Shown here one piece after another: positions 28,635-37,591 of a stretch of DNA of 64,000 nucleotides. The notes under the pieces were generated by a model. That model was not told where the DNA came from and did no database searches. It was given only the letters and a program-made list of their open reading frames with translations. Location of the stretch: positions 1,745,627-1,809,626 of the forward strand of contig OX638348.1 of assembly GCA_951813085.1 (NCBI GenBank). Reading direction: 5' to 3'. This DNA is from an uncultured Opitutaceae bacterium. GTDB lineage: Bacteria; Verrucomicrobiota; Verrucomicrobiia; Opitutales; Opitutaceae. A program made the translations under genes and the position numbers. How positions within the stretch are numbered: position 1 is the stretch's first letter; each line of letters begins with the position of its first letter.

Positions 28635-30782
28635 ATGAGACGCAAAACTGTAGCCCTATGCCTGCTCTGCCTTTCTTCTGGGAATGCCTATTCCCAAACC
28701 GATGGGGGCGAAGTCACGTTCGCCGAACACGTGGCGCCAATCATCTATAATAATTGTACCGTCTGCCACCGACAAGATGGAGTTGGCCCCTTCCGCTTGG
28801 ACAGCTACGAAACAATTAGAAAACGATCCCAGCAAATCAGTGAAGTCGTCTCCACGCGGTTCATGCCGCCATGGAAACCGGATCCTCAATATGGACCCAA
28901 GCTGCAAGGGGAGAGAACACTAACCGACGAGGAGATCACCCTATTGACCCGATGGCATGACATCGGCGCTCCTTCCAGCAACCTCGACCTAGCTCCAGCC
29001 CAACCTACTTTTCCCAATACGTGGCAGCTAGGCGAACCCGACCTGATTCTTGAATTCCCAGAATCGTATCAGCTTCAGGCTGAAGGGAATGATATTTATC
29101 GCAATTTCGTTATTCCTGTTCCGCTAAGCACTCGTAAGTACGTTCGCGCTATCGAGTTTCTTCCCGATTCTCAATTAGTCATTCACCACGCCTTGATCCA
29201 GGTGGACAAAACGTCGACCTCCCGCGAGAAAGATGCCAGCGAGCTCGGTCCAGGATTTGACGGTATGGGAATCGGCGCAGCGGCGCCCCCAGAGGGTCAA
29301 CTCGTTGGTTGGACCCCTGGACAATCCCCCTACCAAAGCCATCCTGAAACAGCATGGACGCTCGAACCTGGATCTGACATAGTAATCCAATTGCATATGC
29401 TTCCGACTGGAAAAGCTGAAACGGTATCCCCCAGGATTGGGCTCTATTTTACCGATACTGCTCCCAGACGATCCAGCTTCGTCATGCAAATGAGAGAATT
29501 CGACATCGATATCGAGCCAGAGGTATCGGACTACCGCATCGAAGAGACGATGCTCATTCCTGTCGACTCAGAAATTGTAGGCCTGTACCCTCACGCCCAC
29601 TACATTGGCAAAGATCTCGGAGCCTACGCGCTATTTCCAGATGGTGCAAAACACTGGCTATTTCGAATTCCAGACTGGGACTTCAATTGGCAGGGAGACT
29701 ACCGCTACGAAACGCCAATGAAAATACCTGCAGGCTCCATCCTCCACATGTCCTACGTTTACGATAACTCCAGCAGCAACATTAGGAATCCCAACAACCC
29801 GCCGCAGCGCATTCAAGGAGGCTGGTCTTCGGAGGATGAAATGGCCGAGCTGTCGATCCAGATAATGCCAGTGAGGGAGCAGGATTTTCCGGAGCTGAAG
29901 AATGCTCAGACCCAATACGAAATAGATTCTGCAGGCGGAAGATCCCGCTATTCCTATAACCTCGGTAACTACTTCGAGCTTCAAGGTCTTCTGTCACGGG
30001 CAGGCAGCTACTACTACGATGCAATTCAAGATGACCCGAGTTTCGCGAGCGCCCATTACAAGATGGGGCACGTTCTCGAGCAAATGGGAAATCTTCAAGG
30101 AGCAGAAGATCGTTTCAGAACTGCCCTAGCCCTAAGACCAGAACTGATTCCCGCAAACATCGGTCTCGCCCGAATACACTATCAAAACCGGGCCGAATTT
30201 CTCGCAATTGAACTATTGAAACAGGTATTGGATTGGGAACCGCAAAACTATGAAGCTCGTATCTACCTCGCTCGTATCCAACAATCCTATTCGTCACCTC
30301 AGATTGCCCATCAGTTATTGGACGAGGGAAAGTCGTACCATGAAAGCAATCCCTTCTACCGCCTAGAGATGGGTAAGCTAGACTTAGCGGTCGGTGATGA
30401 GAATTCTGCCATGGCTCATTTTAATTTTGTCGCTGAAAACGATCCTGACCTATCGAAATCTATTTCGAAAAAAGAATCCGATTCACTAAAGTCTGAGGCC
30501 TTTCGATCACTATCGGAGATCCATATTGAACGTGGCGAAATCTCCATAGCTGTATCATACTTGGGCAAGGCTATAGAAATTATGCCCCACAATTTTGCAG
30601 CCCTATTGGACTCTGCTCAAATCGCATTCAACTCTGGTGATACGGAACTAACCAAAATGCGTCTCAATCAAATTGCCAAACTTCCAGGTAATATCCGACC
30701 ATTCGCAGAATCGATTAGTGAAGCTCTCCCTTCCCTCGAATGGAAAAGGCTGGTGGAATCTATAGTGCATGAAGTGGAATAA
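28635..30782 (+). CDS. exported CxxCH / copper-monooxygenase-like / TPR protein
   Basis: 715 residues from the ATG at 28635, which starts a signal peptide (MRRKTVALCLLCLSSGNAYS). Residues about 25-110: a haem-type segment with NNCTVCHRQDGVGPF and PPWKPDP. Residues about 130-420: a domain with HHALIQVD, QLHMLPTGK and YPHAHYIGKDLGA, resembling copper type II ascorbate-dependent monooxygenase-like proteins. From about 450: TPR-like repeats (YELGNYFELQGLL-type, KMGHVLEQMGNLQGAEDRF, LARIHYQNRAEFLA). Such fusions are common in planctomycetes and verrucomicrobia; the reaction is unknown. It lies between a TonB receptor and a sulfatase, converging with the latter. Confidence 0.75.
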   Translation: MRRKTVALCLLCLSSGNAYSQTDGGEVTFAEHVAPIIYNNCTVCHRQDGVGPFRLDSYETIRKRSQQISEVVSTRFMPPWKPDPQYGPKLQGERTLTDEEITLLTRWHDIGAPSSNLDLAPAQPTFPNTWQLGEPDLILEFPESYQLQAEGNDIYRNFVIPVPLSTRKYVRAIEFLPDSQLVIHHALIQVDKTSTSREKDASELGPGFDGMGIGAAAPPEGQLVGWTPGQSPYQSHPETAWTLEPGSDIVIQLHMLPTGKAETVSPRIGLYFTDTAPRRSSFVMQMREFDIDIEPEVSDYRIEETMLIPVDSEIVGLYPHAHYIGKDLGAYALFPDGAKHWLFRIPDWDFNWQGDYRYETPMKIPAGSILHMSYVYDNSSSNIRNPNNPPQRIQGGWSSEDEMAELSIQIMPVREQDFPELKNAQTQYEIDSAGGRSRYSYNLGNYFELQGLLSRAGSYYYDAIQDDPSFASAHYKMGHVLEQMGNLQGAEDRFRTALALRPELIPANIGLARIHYQNRAEFLAIELLKQVLDWEPQNYEARIYLARIQQSYSSPQIAHQLLDEGKSYHESNPFYRLEMGKLDLAVGDENSAMAHFNFVAENDPDLSKSISKKESDSLKSEAFRSLSEIHIERGEISIAVSYLGKAIEIMPHNFAALLDSAQIAFNSGDTELTKMRLNQIAKLPGNIRPFAESISEALPSLEWKRLVESIVHEVE

Positions 30783-30806
30783 ACAAGCGGCCACCTCAAT
30801 ACGCCG

Positions 30807-32351
30807 CTATTCCTCGAGATCCGGCGAGTCGTATTGCCCCCTCAACTGTTCGAGCTGATCTTTCATATGCTCCAAAACGCTGGCGTATATGGGATCATCC
30901 GAAACGTCATTCAACTCGAGCGGATCCGTTTTCAAGTCGATTAGCTCTAAGCCATCATTCGAATAAAAATTGATCAACTTGTAGCGCTCGCCTCGCACCC
31001 CTTCATGCCTAGGAACACCGTGTTCCGTGAGATGCTCATAGTAATGATAATACAGATACTTTCGCCACTCATTCGTTTTTGGATTTTCTAAAACAGGTAA
31101 TATGCTCTCGCCTTGAATCTCTTCTGGAACTTCCAAGCCAGCGGCCTGGAGGAATGTCGGGGCGTAGTCGATATTCTGCAAGAGCTGCTTGTACTGCGTA
31201 CCGGGACGAATCTTCTCGGGCCATCGAATCAGGAATGGCATGCGCAACGACTCCTCGTACATCCAACGCTTATCGTACCATCCGTGCTCTCCGAGATAAA
31301 ATCCCTGATCCGAACTGTAGATGACGATCGTATTCTCCGTGAGGCCATTCTCATCCAAATAGCTGAGAACCCGACCAACGTTCTCATCCACGGAATCAAT
31401 ACAACGCAGATAGTTCTTGATATACCTCTGGTACTTCCAGCGAACAAGATCATCTCCCACTGGAGGCGAGGCGAGAAATGCGGCATTGCGCGGCTCGAAA
31501 TAGGCGTCCCACACGGCTTGCTGCTTCGCTGTCATTCTACGGCGTTCGGGTTCGGCTAGCCGACTTTCAAAGTCATTGGCGAATGGAACCCGTTCCTGGA
31601 ACTTCATATCCCATTGATAGATAAAGTGATCCTTGATCCCCATGGCGTGCCCAGAAAGCGTCTCGCTTCGTCCGGACCAGTCATCGAAAAGGGTCGGTGG
31701 CTCGGGTATCGACGCGTCCTCGTAGTTGTAGAGATGCTTCAGATTGGGCGCCCAGGTTCGATGCGGGGCCTTTTGTTGGCACATGAGAAGAAAGGGCTTG
31801 TCCGGGTCACGCTCGTCTAGCCATTTAAGGCCCAAGTCAGTCGTAATATCGGTCACATAGCCTTCATAGCGCTTGGACTTCTCTTGCCCTTCGCTCGTGT
31901 AGAAGTCTGGATTGTAGTAGCTCCCCTGACCCGGAACGATTTCCCAATAGTCGAATCCGGTCGGGTCCGACTTCAGGTGCCACTTGCCCACCAGCGCAGT
32001 CGCATATCCGGCGCCTTGCAGCAGCTTTGGGAACGTCATCTGCGATCCGTCAAATTCCGCTCCGCCTGAATTGGTATAAAATCCGTTCTTGTGGCTATGC
32101 TTTCCCGTCAATACCGAAGCGCGCGATGGCCCGCAAATCGAATTGCCGCAAAACGAATTCAGAAAAATTCCACCCTCATTTGCAAGCCGGTCAATATGGG
32201 GCGTCTTGTTGATCTTCGATCCGTAGGCTCCAATCGACTGGACCGCATGATCGTCAGTAAAAATGAATACAATATTGGGCCGACGGTATTCTTCAGCTTG
32301 AGCAGAAAGTAATAGCAGCAATGAAAGTAAAATATTCTTCTTAATCATCAT
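30807..32351 (-). CDS. formylglycine-dependent sulfatase
   Basis: 514 residues with signal peptide (MMIKKNILLSLLLLLSAQA). Metal-site motif NIVFIFTDDHA, signature CGNSICGPSRASVLTGKHS with the modifiable Cys, GKWHLKSD, and TIVIYSSDQGFYLGEHGWYD. The length and GFYLGEHG stretch resemble marine sulfatases of the S1 type that act on algal polysaccharides. Its gene converges on the CxxCH/TPR gene (24 bp between stops). The inverted repeat at 32374-32449 and the first IS lie upstream of its start. Confidence 0.92.
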   Translation of the reverse strand: MMIKKNILLSLLLLLSAQAEEYRRPNIVFIFTDDHAVQSIGAYGSKINKTPHIDRLANEGGIFLNSFCGNSICGPSRASVLTGKHSHKNGFYTNSGGAEFDGSQMTFPKLLQGAGYATALVGKWHLKSDPTGFDYWEIVPGQGSYYNPDFYTSEGQEKSKRYEGYVTDITTDLGLKWLDERDPDKPFLLMCQQKAPHRTWAPNLKHLYNYEDASIPEPPTLFDDWSGRSETLSGHAMGIKDHFIYQWDMKFQERVPFANDFESRLAEPERRRMTAKQQAVWDAYFEPRNAAFLASPPVGDDLVRWKYQRYIKNYLRCIDSVDENVGRVLSYLDENGLTENTIVIYSSDQGFYLGEHGWYDKRWMYEESLRMPFLIRWPEKIRPGTQYKQLLQNIDYAPTFLQAAGLEVPEEIQGESILPVLENPKTNEWRKYLYYHYYEHLTEHGVPRHEGVRGERYKLINFYSNDGLELIDLKTDPLELNDVSDDPIYASVLEHMKDQLEQLRGQYDSPDLEE

Positions 32352-32373
32352 CGTTCAGATTCAATATCAAAAA

Positions 32374-32449
32374 GTAGGTCAGTGCTTCAGCCTGACTCAA
32401 TCTTGTACCAGTTCTTAGCAGGCTGGGTCCGGCTGAAGCACTGACCTAC
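32374..32449. repeat. 19-bp perfect inverted repeat (REP-like hairpin or small MITE)
   Basis: GTAGGTCAGTGCTTCAGCC (32374-32392) is the exact reverse complement of 32431-32449, with 38 bp between. It sits between the sulfatase start and the IS. The arm sequence and layout recall intergenic REP/BIME-type units of PVC genomes; a second unit with different arms is at 55542-55591. It lacks a T-run, so a terminator is less likely. Confidence 0.7.
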
Positions 32450-32657
32450 GATCATGGCAATTTCGATTGCAGGCAAGCCCAGAGATGAACGAGCTGGGAC
32501 TTTGTTGTCATCCGCGATATTCCAATGTAAAGGGAATCATGTATTTAACTTGGCAACAGGATAAACCATTTCAGTACAAAATTTGACAAAACCTTGGGAA
32601 ACCCCGATAATATGTTTACTAATTACAGTATTCTGCAAAGAAGCAGGGGGAGATGCC

Positions 32658-33582
32658 ATGGGTAAGGAAGCGACAGCGTTAAGCCTGTACGAAATCATGG
32701 ACTTGCGTAAGACCGGGGAGGATGCAATCCGGTATTTCGAGGGGATACGCTGGGGCGATAAGCCAGCATGCGTTGAATGTGGCTGTGATGGGAAGGTCAC
32801 AGCGCAGAAGAAAGCAGGGGATTATTGGTGTGGGGATTGCCGTGGATGCTTCAATGCATTCACCAATACGCCGATGGAGCGTAGCAAGGTGGATATCCGC
32901 AAGTGGATATATGCCTCTTGCGCCCTGATGGCTTCACGCAAAGGTATCTCTCCTTTGCAACCATCCAAAGAGATTGGGGTACGGCAACGGGCGGCATGGT
33001 GCATGTTGCATCGCTCGCGATTGGCTTGCGGTGAAGACCTCCAGGCGTTGAGCGGCCACATAGGGATTGGCGAAACCTGCCTTGGCGGCAAGGAAGCCGA
33101 CAAGCATGAGAGCAAGAGGCTCAAGGCAGGACGGGGGGCGGTTGGCAAGCAAGCAGCCATAGGCATGAAAGCGCGCGGCGGTCACGTTAGGGCGGTTCCA
33201 ATAAGCAATACCGATCCAACATGCCCTGCAGCCTACGGTCCATGAGAATGCTACCGCTGGAAGCCAGCTATGCGCCGATGGCCATGAGGGGCATGTAGGC
33301 CTTGGGAGGGCTTATCGGCACGATACGGTCAATCGCAGCGCAAAGGAGCTCGTAAACGGCATGGCCCACGCAAATGGCATGGAAAGCGTCTGGGCGGTAT
33401 CAAAGCGCGGTTACAACGGGATTTATCATAGCTGGAGCAGAAAGCATTGTCGGGCTTATGTAGACGAGTTTTCATTTAGGTCGAATGAAGGGTGCTGCGG
33501 GCGGGATACGCAGGAAGGACTAAGCAGTTTGTTCAGTCGGATGGGTGGAAAAGCACTCGCCTATAAAGCATTGCCGGCTTAA
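32658..33582 (+). pseudogene. IS1595-family transposase, inactivated (copy 1)
   Basis: The start at 32658 follows GGGGGAGA. N-terminal zinc ribbon (CVECG, CGDCRGCF) and the helical MERSKVDIRKWIYASCALMA region are typical of ISXO2-like transposases. At the first catalytic site the family has I-D-E-T-Y-x-G-G-K; here GHIGIGETCLGGKE has Gly for the catalytic Asp (33069-33071) and Cys for Tyr (33078-33080). Near 33210 the match changes frame: the C-terminal half with HGMESVW-like NGMESVWAVSKRGYNGIYH and AYVDEFSFRSNEG continues to 33582. Both defects are shared by copy 2, so this protein should not transpose by itself. Confidence 0.82.
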
Positions 33583-33611
33583 TAGGGTTCTTAGCATAAG
33601 TGCCTTAGCGA

Positions 33612-34295
33612 ATGATGCAGGGCGTTTTTTCAATTCTTAAGGATCAGCAGTGGCATTGCAGAGAATGTGGATATGGAGAATTGAATGTCGCGCAAATAGC
33701 TGGCGGTGGAGGTATTCGGGGTTTGGAACGCGGTACAGGCTCTCGGCCTGGAATTGAAATCGAGCGTGCGAATCATTTTTGTGGAAATTGCGGCAGGACA
33801 ACGCGGCAGGACAGATGGGCAGGTCAGTTCGTATCACCTGTTCAGGGCGCAGGCATGCAGCCTAGCTTTGCCAGACGGGCATCTGGATCGTTGGGCCATC
33901 GCGATGTAATCGAGGGAACGGAACGGCCAATAAATCAACTTGCCCTTGACCGTAAGCTTCCCATGCTAGGGTGGGATGAAGAAGCGAAGCAAGCGCAAGC
34001 ACGGTGCAGCAACCTGCCGGGTAACGGCATTAGGGGAAATTTTCAATTGCTAAAGAGGCCTAACGGAAGCGTTAGCCATAATTCACTGAAAAGGCGTGCT
34101 TGCGAAAGCTGCTCTACACGCGGCAAACGGGGAACACCGCTTGGCATCAGGTTTTTTTATGAAGGCGATGGCAAATGGCAAGGTAACAGCAAAAAAGACA
34201 AAGATGGTCGGATCGGATGCGGATGGTTCGATTTCGACAAATGGCGGAGATTCTTGAACCAAAAATTATGGCTAGACATACACAAAGGCACCTAG
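33612..34295 (+). CDS. IS passenger: putative HNH-type nuclease, probably degenerate (copy 1)
   Basis: 227 residues inside the IS, 29 bp after the transposase. Two CxxC pairs lie near the N-terminus (WHCRECGYGEL, NHFCGNCGRTT), then DVIEGTERPINQLALDRKLP, NFQLLKRP, RACESCSTRGKRGTPLGIRF and GCGWFDFDKWRRFL. The overall order resembles HNH-type restriction endonucleases, where I would expect D-H-K/R-x-P-x-x-R-W. Here the His is Arg and the Arg is Gly (DRKLPMLGW). The family call is from memory and moderate. Passenger genes are known in some IS1595 members. If HNH-type, the mutated His implies loss of cleavage. Confidence 0.5.
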   Translation: MMQGVFSILKDQQWHCRECGYGELNVAQIAGGGGIRGLERGTGSRPGIEIERANHFCGNCGRTTRQDRWAGQFVSPVQGAGMQPSFARRASGSLGHRDVIEGTERPINQLALDRKLPMLGWDEEAKQAQARCSNLPGNGIRGNFQLLKRPNGSVSHNSLKRRACESCSTRGKRGTPLGIRFFYEGDGKWQGNSKKDKDGRIGCGWFDFDKWRRFLNQKLWLDIHKGT

Positions 34296-34435
34296 ATGAA
34301 GCAGTCAAAATGCTACTAAGCGCTGGAGCTCTCCCCAATCATAAGCGGCCAATACCCAGCGCAAAAGATTTGAAACGGCGATTTGTCCTGCGGATAGATA
34401 GGTGTGGGAAACCCGCGCTAGAAGAAGTCAAATAA
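34268..34435 (+). CDS. small ORF at the IS 3' end (copy 1)
   Basis: 55 residues (MARHTQRHLDEAV, then NHKRPIPSAKDLKRRF and KPALEEVK) in a different frame from the passenger gene that it overlaps. Not recognised. It is identical in the second copy. It could be a separate small passenger or the displaced C-terminus of a frameshifted protein. Confidence 0.25.
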   Translation: MARHTQRHLDEAVKMLLSAGALPNHKRPIPSAKDLKRRFVLRIDRCGKPALEEVK

Positions 34436-34477
34436 TGAGTGGTTTTGTCAAGTTAAATACATAATTCCCATGCATTG

Positions 34478-35242
34478 ATGGTCCTCGTAATCGCTGCGGT
34501 GGTATTCTTCTTCGTCTATGCGCGTCAGTCCGCCCGCGAAGCCATGTTTCAGCCTCTGCCTCGCGCTTACGAACGGAGTGGAGAGGCGTTCGAATCCATG
34601 AATCGGGGAGATGGAATCGAGTTGAATCTGTTCTGGGGCCCGTCAGGGAATGGGGACTGGACCGTCTTCTATTTCTGCGGAAGCGACGAAGACTTGGCGG
34701 TGGCGATGCCGCGGCTCCAGTCGTACGTGTTGCGAGGCTTCAACGTAATCAGCTTCGACTATCGCGGGTATGGGCATTCCTCGGGCAGCCCGTCTGAATC
34801 CAACTTGTTTGCAGACGCTAGCGCAATTTACGATTACCTGGTCGAAGAGAAAGGCATCTTGGAGAATAGACTGGTCTTGCATGGACGTTCCATCGGAGGA
34901 GGTGTCGCTACGGAATTAGCGGTCCGTCGAAATCCAGCGGGACTGATTCTGGAATCCACGTTCACAAGCGTTTATGATAATATACTAGGGATGAAGTGGG
35001 TGCCTAGGGATCTCTTCCAAGTCGAGAGAAAGGCGAGGAAAACCAATTGCCCGGTGTTGATCATTCATGGCGTCAATGATTCGATCGTGGACGTTTCACA
35101 CAGCGCCGCGCTGGCGGAGGCGTTTGGCCAGGAGCGAGTCTCTGCATACACGGTTGCGGATGCAGGACACCGAAATGTGGATCGCGTGGGAGGATTAGCC
35201 TACTGGACGAGTATCGAGCGCTTTATTCGAGACCTAAAATAA
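34478..35242 (+). CDS. membrane-anchored alpha/beta hydrolase (ABHD13/Bem46-like)
   Basis: 254 residues from the ATG at 34478 (TTG one codon earlier). An N-terminal hydrophobic anchor (VLVIAAVVFFFVYA) precedes the hydrolase fold: FDYRGYGHSSGSPSE, nucleophile elbow LHGRSIGGGVA with the catalytic Ser, Asp in IHGVNDSIVD, and His in DAGHRNVD. Substrate unknown; likely esterase or thioesterase-like activity. The start lies only 9 bp beyond the end of the IS, so its native promoter, and perhaps a few N-terminal codons, were probably removed by the insertion. Confidence 0.82.
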   Translation: MVLVIAAVVFFFVYARQSAREAMFQPLPRAYERSGEAFESMNRGDGIELNLFWGPSGNGDWTVFYFCGSDEDLAVAMPRLQSYVLRGFNVISFDYRGYGHSSGSPSESNLFADASAIYDYLVEEKGILENRLVLHGRSIGGGVATELAVRRNPAGLILESTFTSVYDNILGMKWVPRDLFQVERKARKTNCPVLIIHGVNDSIVDVSHSAALAEAFGQERVSAYTVADAGHRNVDRVGGLAYWTSIERFIRDLK

Positions 35243-35337
35243 GCAATCGAATTAGGGTATAGAACAGCTCGTTTTCCCTCGGTATTAGCTATTGCTTTTT
35301 TTGTGGCGCGCCCTTTTATGAGTCCTCTTTTTTTCCG

Positions 35338-36945
35338 ATGAAAATCCTAGTAGCCGACAAAATCTCTTCGATTGGTGTCGATTATCTCAAGAGCCAACAA
35401 GGCTTCGAGGTAATCGAGATCTTTGAACTGCCCAAGGAGGAACGGGCGGTCAAGCTGATGGAGCACGCTCCTGAGGTGTCGGGCATCATCGTGCGAAGCG
35501 ATTCCAAGATTACAAAGGAAGTCCTGGAAAATGCGCCGCTCCTCAAGGCGGTGGGCCGCGCGGGCGTTGGCGTGGACAACATCGATATCCCCGCGGCAAC
35601 CGACCATGGAGTGGTTGTGATGAATACGCCTGCTGGAAATACTATCGCAACTGCTGAGCTCACCTTTACTCACATGCTTTGTGGCGCGCGCCCAGTGCCG
35701 CAAGCGGCAGCTTCTATGAAGGCAGGTCGCTGGGACCGGAAGTCGCTCGGGGGAAGCGAACTGAGGAATAAGACTCTGGGCATTTGCGGAATGGGCCGAA
35801 TCGGAGGCGAAGTCGCCAAACGGGCGAAAGCGTTCGATATGGCAGTGATTGCGTACGATCCGTTCTTGACTGAAAAACGGGCGGAATCGATGGGTGTGGA
35901 ACCCGTTGAGCTAGACGACTTGTTCAAGAGATCGGACTACATAACGGTGCACATGCCGTTGACTGACCAGACCAAGTACATGGTCGATGAAGCCGCGTTC
36001 GACAAAATGAAGGATGGCGTGCGCATATTCAACTGCGCCCGTGGCGGTATCATAAAGGAATCAGCATTGCTGGACGCTTTGAATAGCGGAAAAGTCGAGG
36101 CTGCCGGATTGGACGTGTACGAAAACGAACCGCCACCGGAAGATCATTCTTTGCGCAGCCATCCTAAAGTGAACTTGACGCCGCATTTGGGCGCGTCGAC
36201 CCAGGAGGCGCAGGAAAGCGTAGGCATTGAGATCGCCAAGGCTGTAGCGGATGCCGTGCGCGGTGGCGAGATTCGCAATCCAATCAATATGCCTTCGCTG
36301 GATGCATCGACGATCGAAAAAGTGGGTCCATACCTCGATCTTTGCTCCAAGCTAGGAACGTTTGTCCAACAACTTTCCTTGGACAAGATCGAAAGCGTTT
36401 CGATAACTTTTTTTGGCAAGGTCGCTGACCTCGATTCCAATTCGCTGACTCGTGGTGTATTGAAAGGCTTCTTACAGCAAATTTCTGGAAGCAATGTCAA
36501 TTTCGTGAACGCGATGGTCTTGATCGAGCGTTATGGTATCGGTGTAGAGGTAGTTAACTCGAACGCGGAGGCGGACTATACTGAACTCATCCGTGTCCAA
36601 GCAAAGTGTCGGAATGGGTCGATTGTATCGGCGGAAGGAACATTGATGGGAAAAGGCAATTCGCCTCGAATCGTCTCCATCAATGATCGCGAAGTCGAGG
36701 TCGAGCCGTGTGGACACTTGCTCGTCATCGCCAACAGCGACGAGCATGGAATCGTTGGCCAATTGGGTACGATAATCGGAAATGCTGGAGTGAATATCGC
36801 ATCGATGTCCTTGAGTCGCAATGAAGTCGGTGGAATCGCTCTGAATGTAGCCGGCCTTGACAGCCCGTTGAGTGAAGAAGCGATGGCGCAAATCAATGCG
36901 GTGGAAGCGATCACGCAGGCGAAATTAGTGTATTTAGAATGCTAA
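35338..36945 (+). CDS. serA: D-3-phosphoglycerate dehydrogenase
   Basis: 535 residues, the long (type 1) form with an intervening domain and C-terminal ACT domain. Catalyses the first committed step of serine synthesis. Visible: GRAGVGVDNIDIPAAT, dinucleotide fold GICGMGRIGGEVAKRA, catalytic region NCARGGIIKESAL and HLGASTQEAQ, and the ACT domain VIANSDEHGIVGQLGTIIGN, which gives serine feedback in this family. First gene of a six-gene plus-strand run; plsY follows 10 bp downstream. Confidence 0.95.
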   Translation: MKILVADKISSIGVDYLKSQQGFEVIEIFELPKEERAVKLMEHAPEVSGIIVRSDSKITKEVLENAPLLKAVGRAGVGVDNIDIPAATDHGVVVMNTPAGNTIATAELTFTHMLCGARPVPQAAASMKAGRWDRKSLGGSELRNKTLGICGMGRIGGEVAKRAKAFDMAVIAYDPFLTEKRAESMGVEPVELDDLFKRSDYITVHMPLTDQTKYMVDEAAFDKMKDGVRIFNCARGGIIKESALLDALNSGKVEAAGLDVYENEPPPEDHSLRSHPKVNLTPHLGASTQEAQESVGIEIAKAVADAVRGGEIRNPINMPSLDASTIEKVGPYLDLCSKLGTFVQQLSLDKIESVSITFFGKVADLDSNSLTRGVLKGFLQQISGSNVNFVNAMVLIERYGIGVEVVNSNAEADYTELIRVQAKCRNGSIVSAEGTLMGKGNSPRIVSINDREVEVEPCGHLLVIANSDEHGIVGQLGTIIGNAGVNIASMSLSRNEVGGIALNVAGLDSPLSEEAMAQINAVEAITQAKLVYLEC

Positions 36946-36955
36946 CGGAATCCCT

Positions 36956-37591
36956 ATGTCCATTGAACCTATAGCGGCTATACTATCCGCGGCGATTGGC
37001 TACTTCGTCGGTTCGCTAGCGTTTGGGTATTGGGTAGCTAAGTCGAATGGGGTAGACATATTCGCTGTCGGAAGTCGGAGCCCTGGCGCAACGAACGTGA
37101 AGCGATCCGTCGGAAAGAAAGCGGGTAATCTGGTGTTTTTGCTGGATTTCGTTAAGGGATTGGTCGCGACAGGATGGCCGCTAGTTGCATATTCAAACTT
37201 AGAATACACTGAAAGTTATGGTCTATTGGGATTGCTTGCTGCAGTGATTGGTCATTCCTTTTCGATGTTTACCCCGTTTCGGGGTGGCAAGGGTGTGGCC
37301 GCGATGCTAGGAGGTGTAGTCGCGCTGATGCCAGTTGCGGCGCTAATCGGAATTGTGATATGGCTAGCGATCTTCTATTCAACGAGATATGTATCGGTAG
37401 CTTCCATACTGATGGCTGTCAGCCTGCCCATTTCGAATAGACTGCTGGACGCAGAGGCTACCCTTCAGTGGATGTCTCTAGCGCTAGCGGTAATTGTAAC
37501 CGTTCGGCACAAGGCAAACATTGGTAGATTGATACGGGGCGAAGAGAATCGATTCGAGAAAAGGAGCTCGGAATCCGAGAATAGCGAATGA
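36956..37591 (+). CDS. plsY: acyl-phosphate glycerol-3-phosphate acyltransferase
   Basis: 211 residues, multi-pass. PlsY hallmarks: a G-S-x-S/N-x-GA-TN motif (GSRSPGATNVKRSVGKKAG), the inner segment VIGHSFSMFTPFRGGKGVA with the H-x-F-GGKGVA pattern, and the N-terminal YFVGSLAFGYWVAK. Transfers acyl from acyl-phosphate to glycerol-3-phosphate, the first step of phospholipid synthesis. It overlaps hom by 4 bp, an unusual place for a lipid gene within an amino-acid block. Confidence 0.93.
   Translation: MSIEPIAAILSAAIGYFVGSLAFGYWVAKSNGVDIFAVGSRSPGATNVKRSVGKKAGNLVFLLDFVKGLVATGWPLVAYSNLEYTESYGLLGLLAAVIGHSFSMFTPFRGGKGVAAMLGGVVALMPVAALIGIVIWLAIFYSTRYVSVASILMAVSLPISNRLLDAEATLQWMSLALAVIVTVRHKANIGRLIRGEENRFEKRSSESENSE

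Larger units (their letters stand above)
32532..34469 (+). mobile_element. IS1595-family (ISXO2-like) insertion sequence with passenger, copy 1
   Basis: 1,938 bp, bounded by about 27-bp imperfect terminal repeats: left GGGAATCATGTATTTAACTT, right (reverse complement) GGGAATTATGTATTTAACTT. The second copy at 45441-47378 has exactly the same length in opposite orientation. About eight base differences are visible between copies. It contains a degraded IS1595-type transposase and a nuclease-like passenger. The flanking 8-mers (AATGTAAA on the left, ATGCATTG on the right) are not direct repeats, unlike the 8-bp target duplications usual for the family, which suggests a later rearrangement. Confidence 0.85.
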
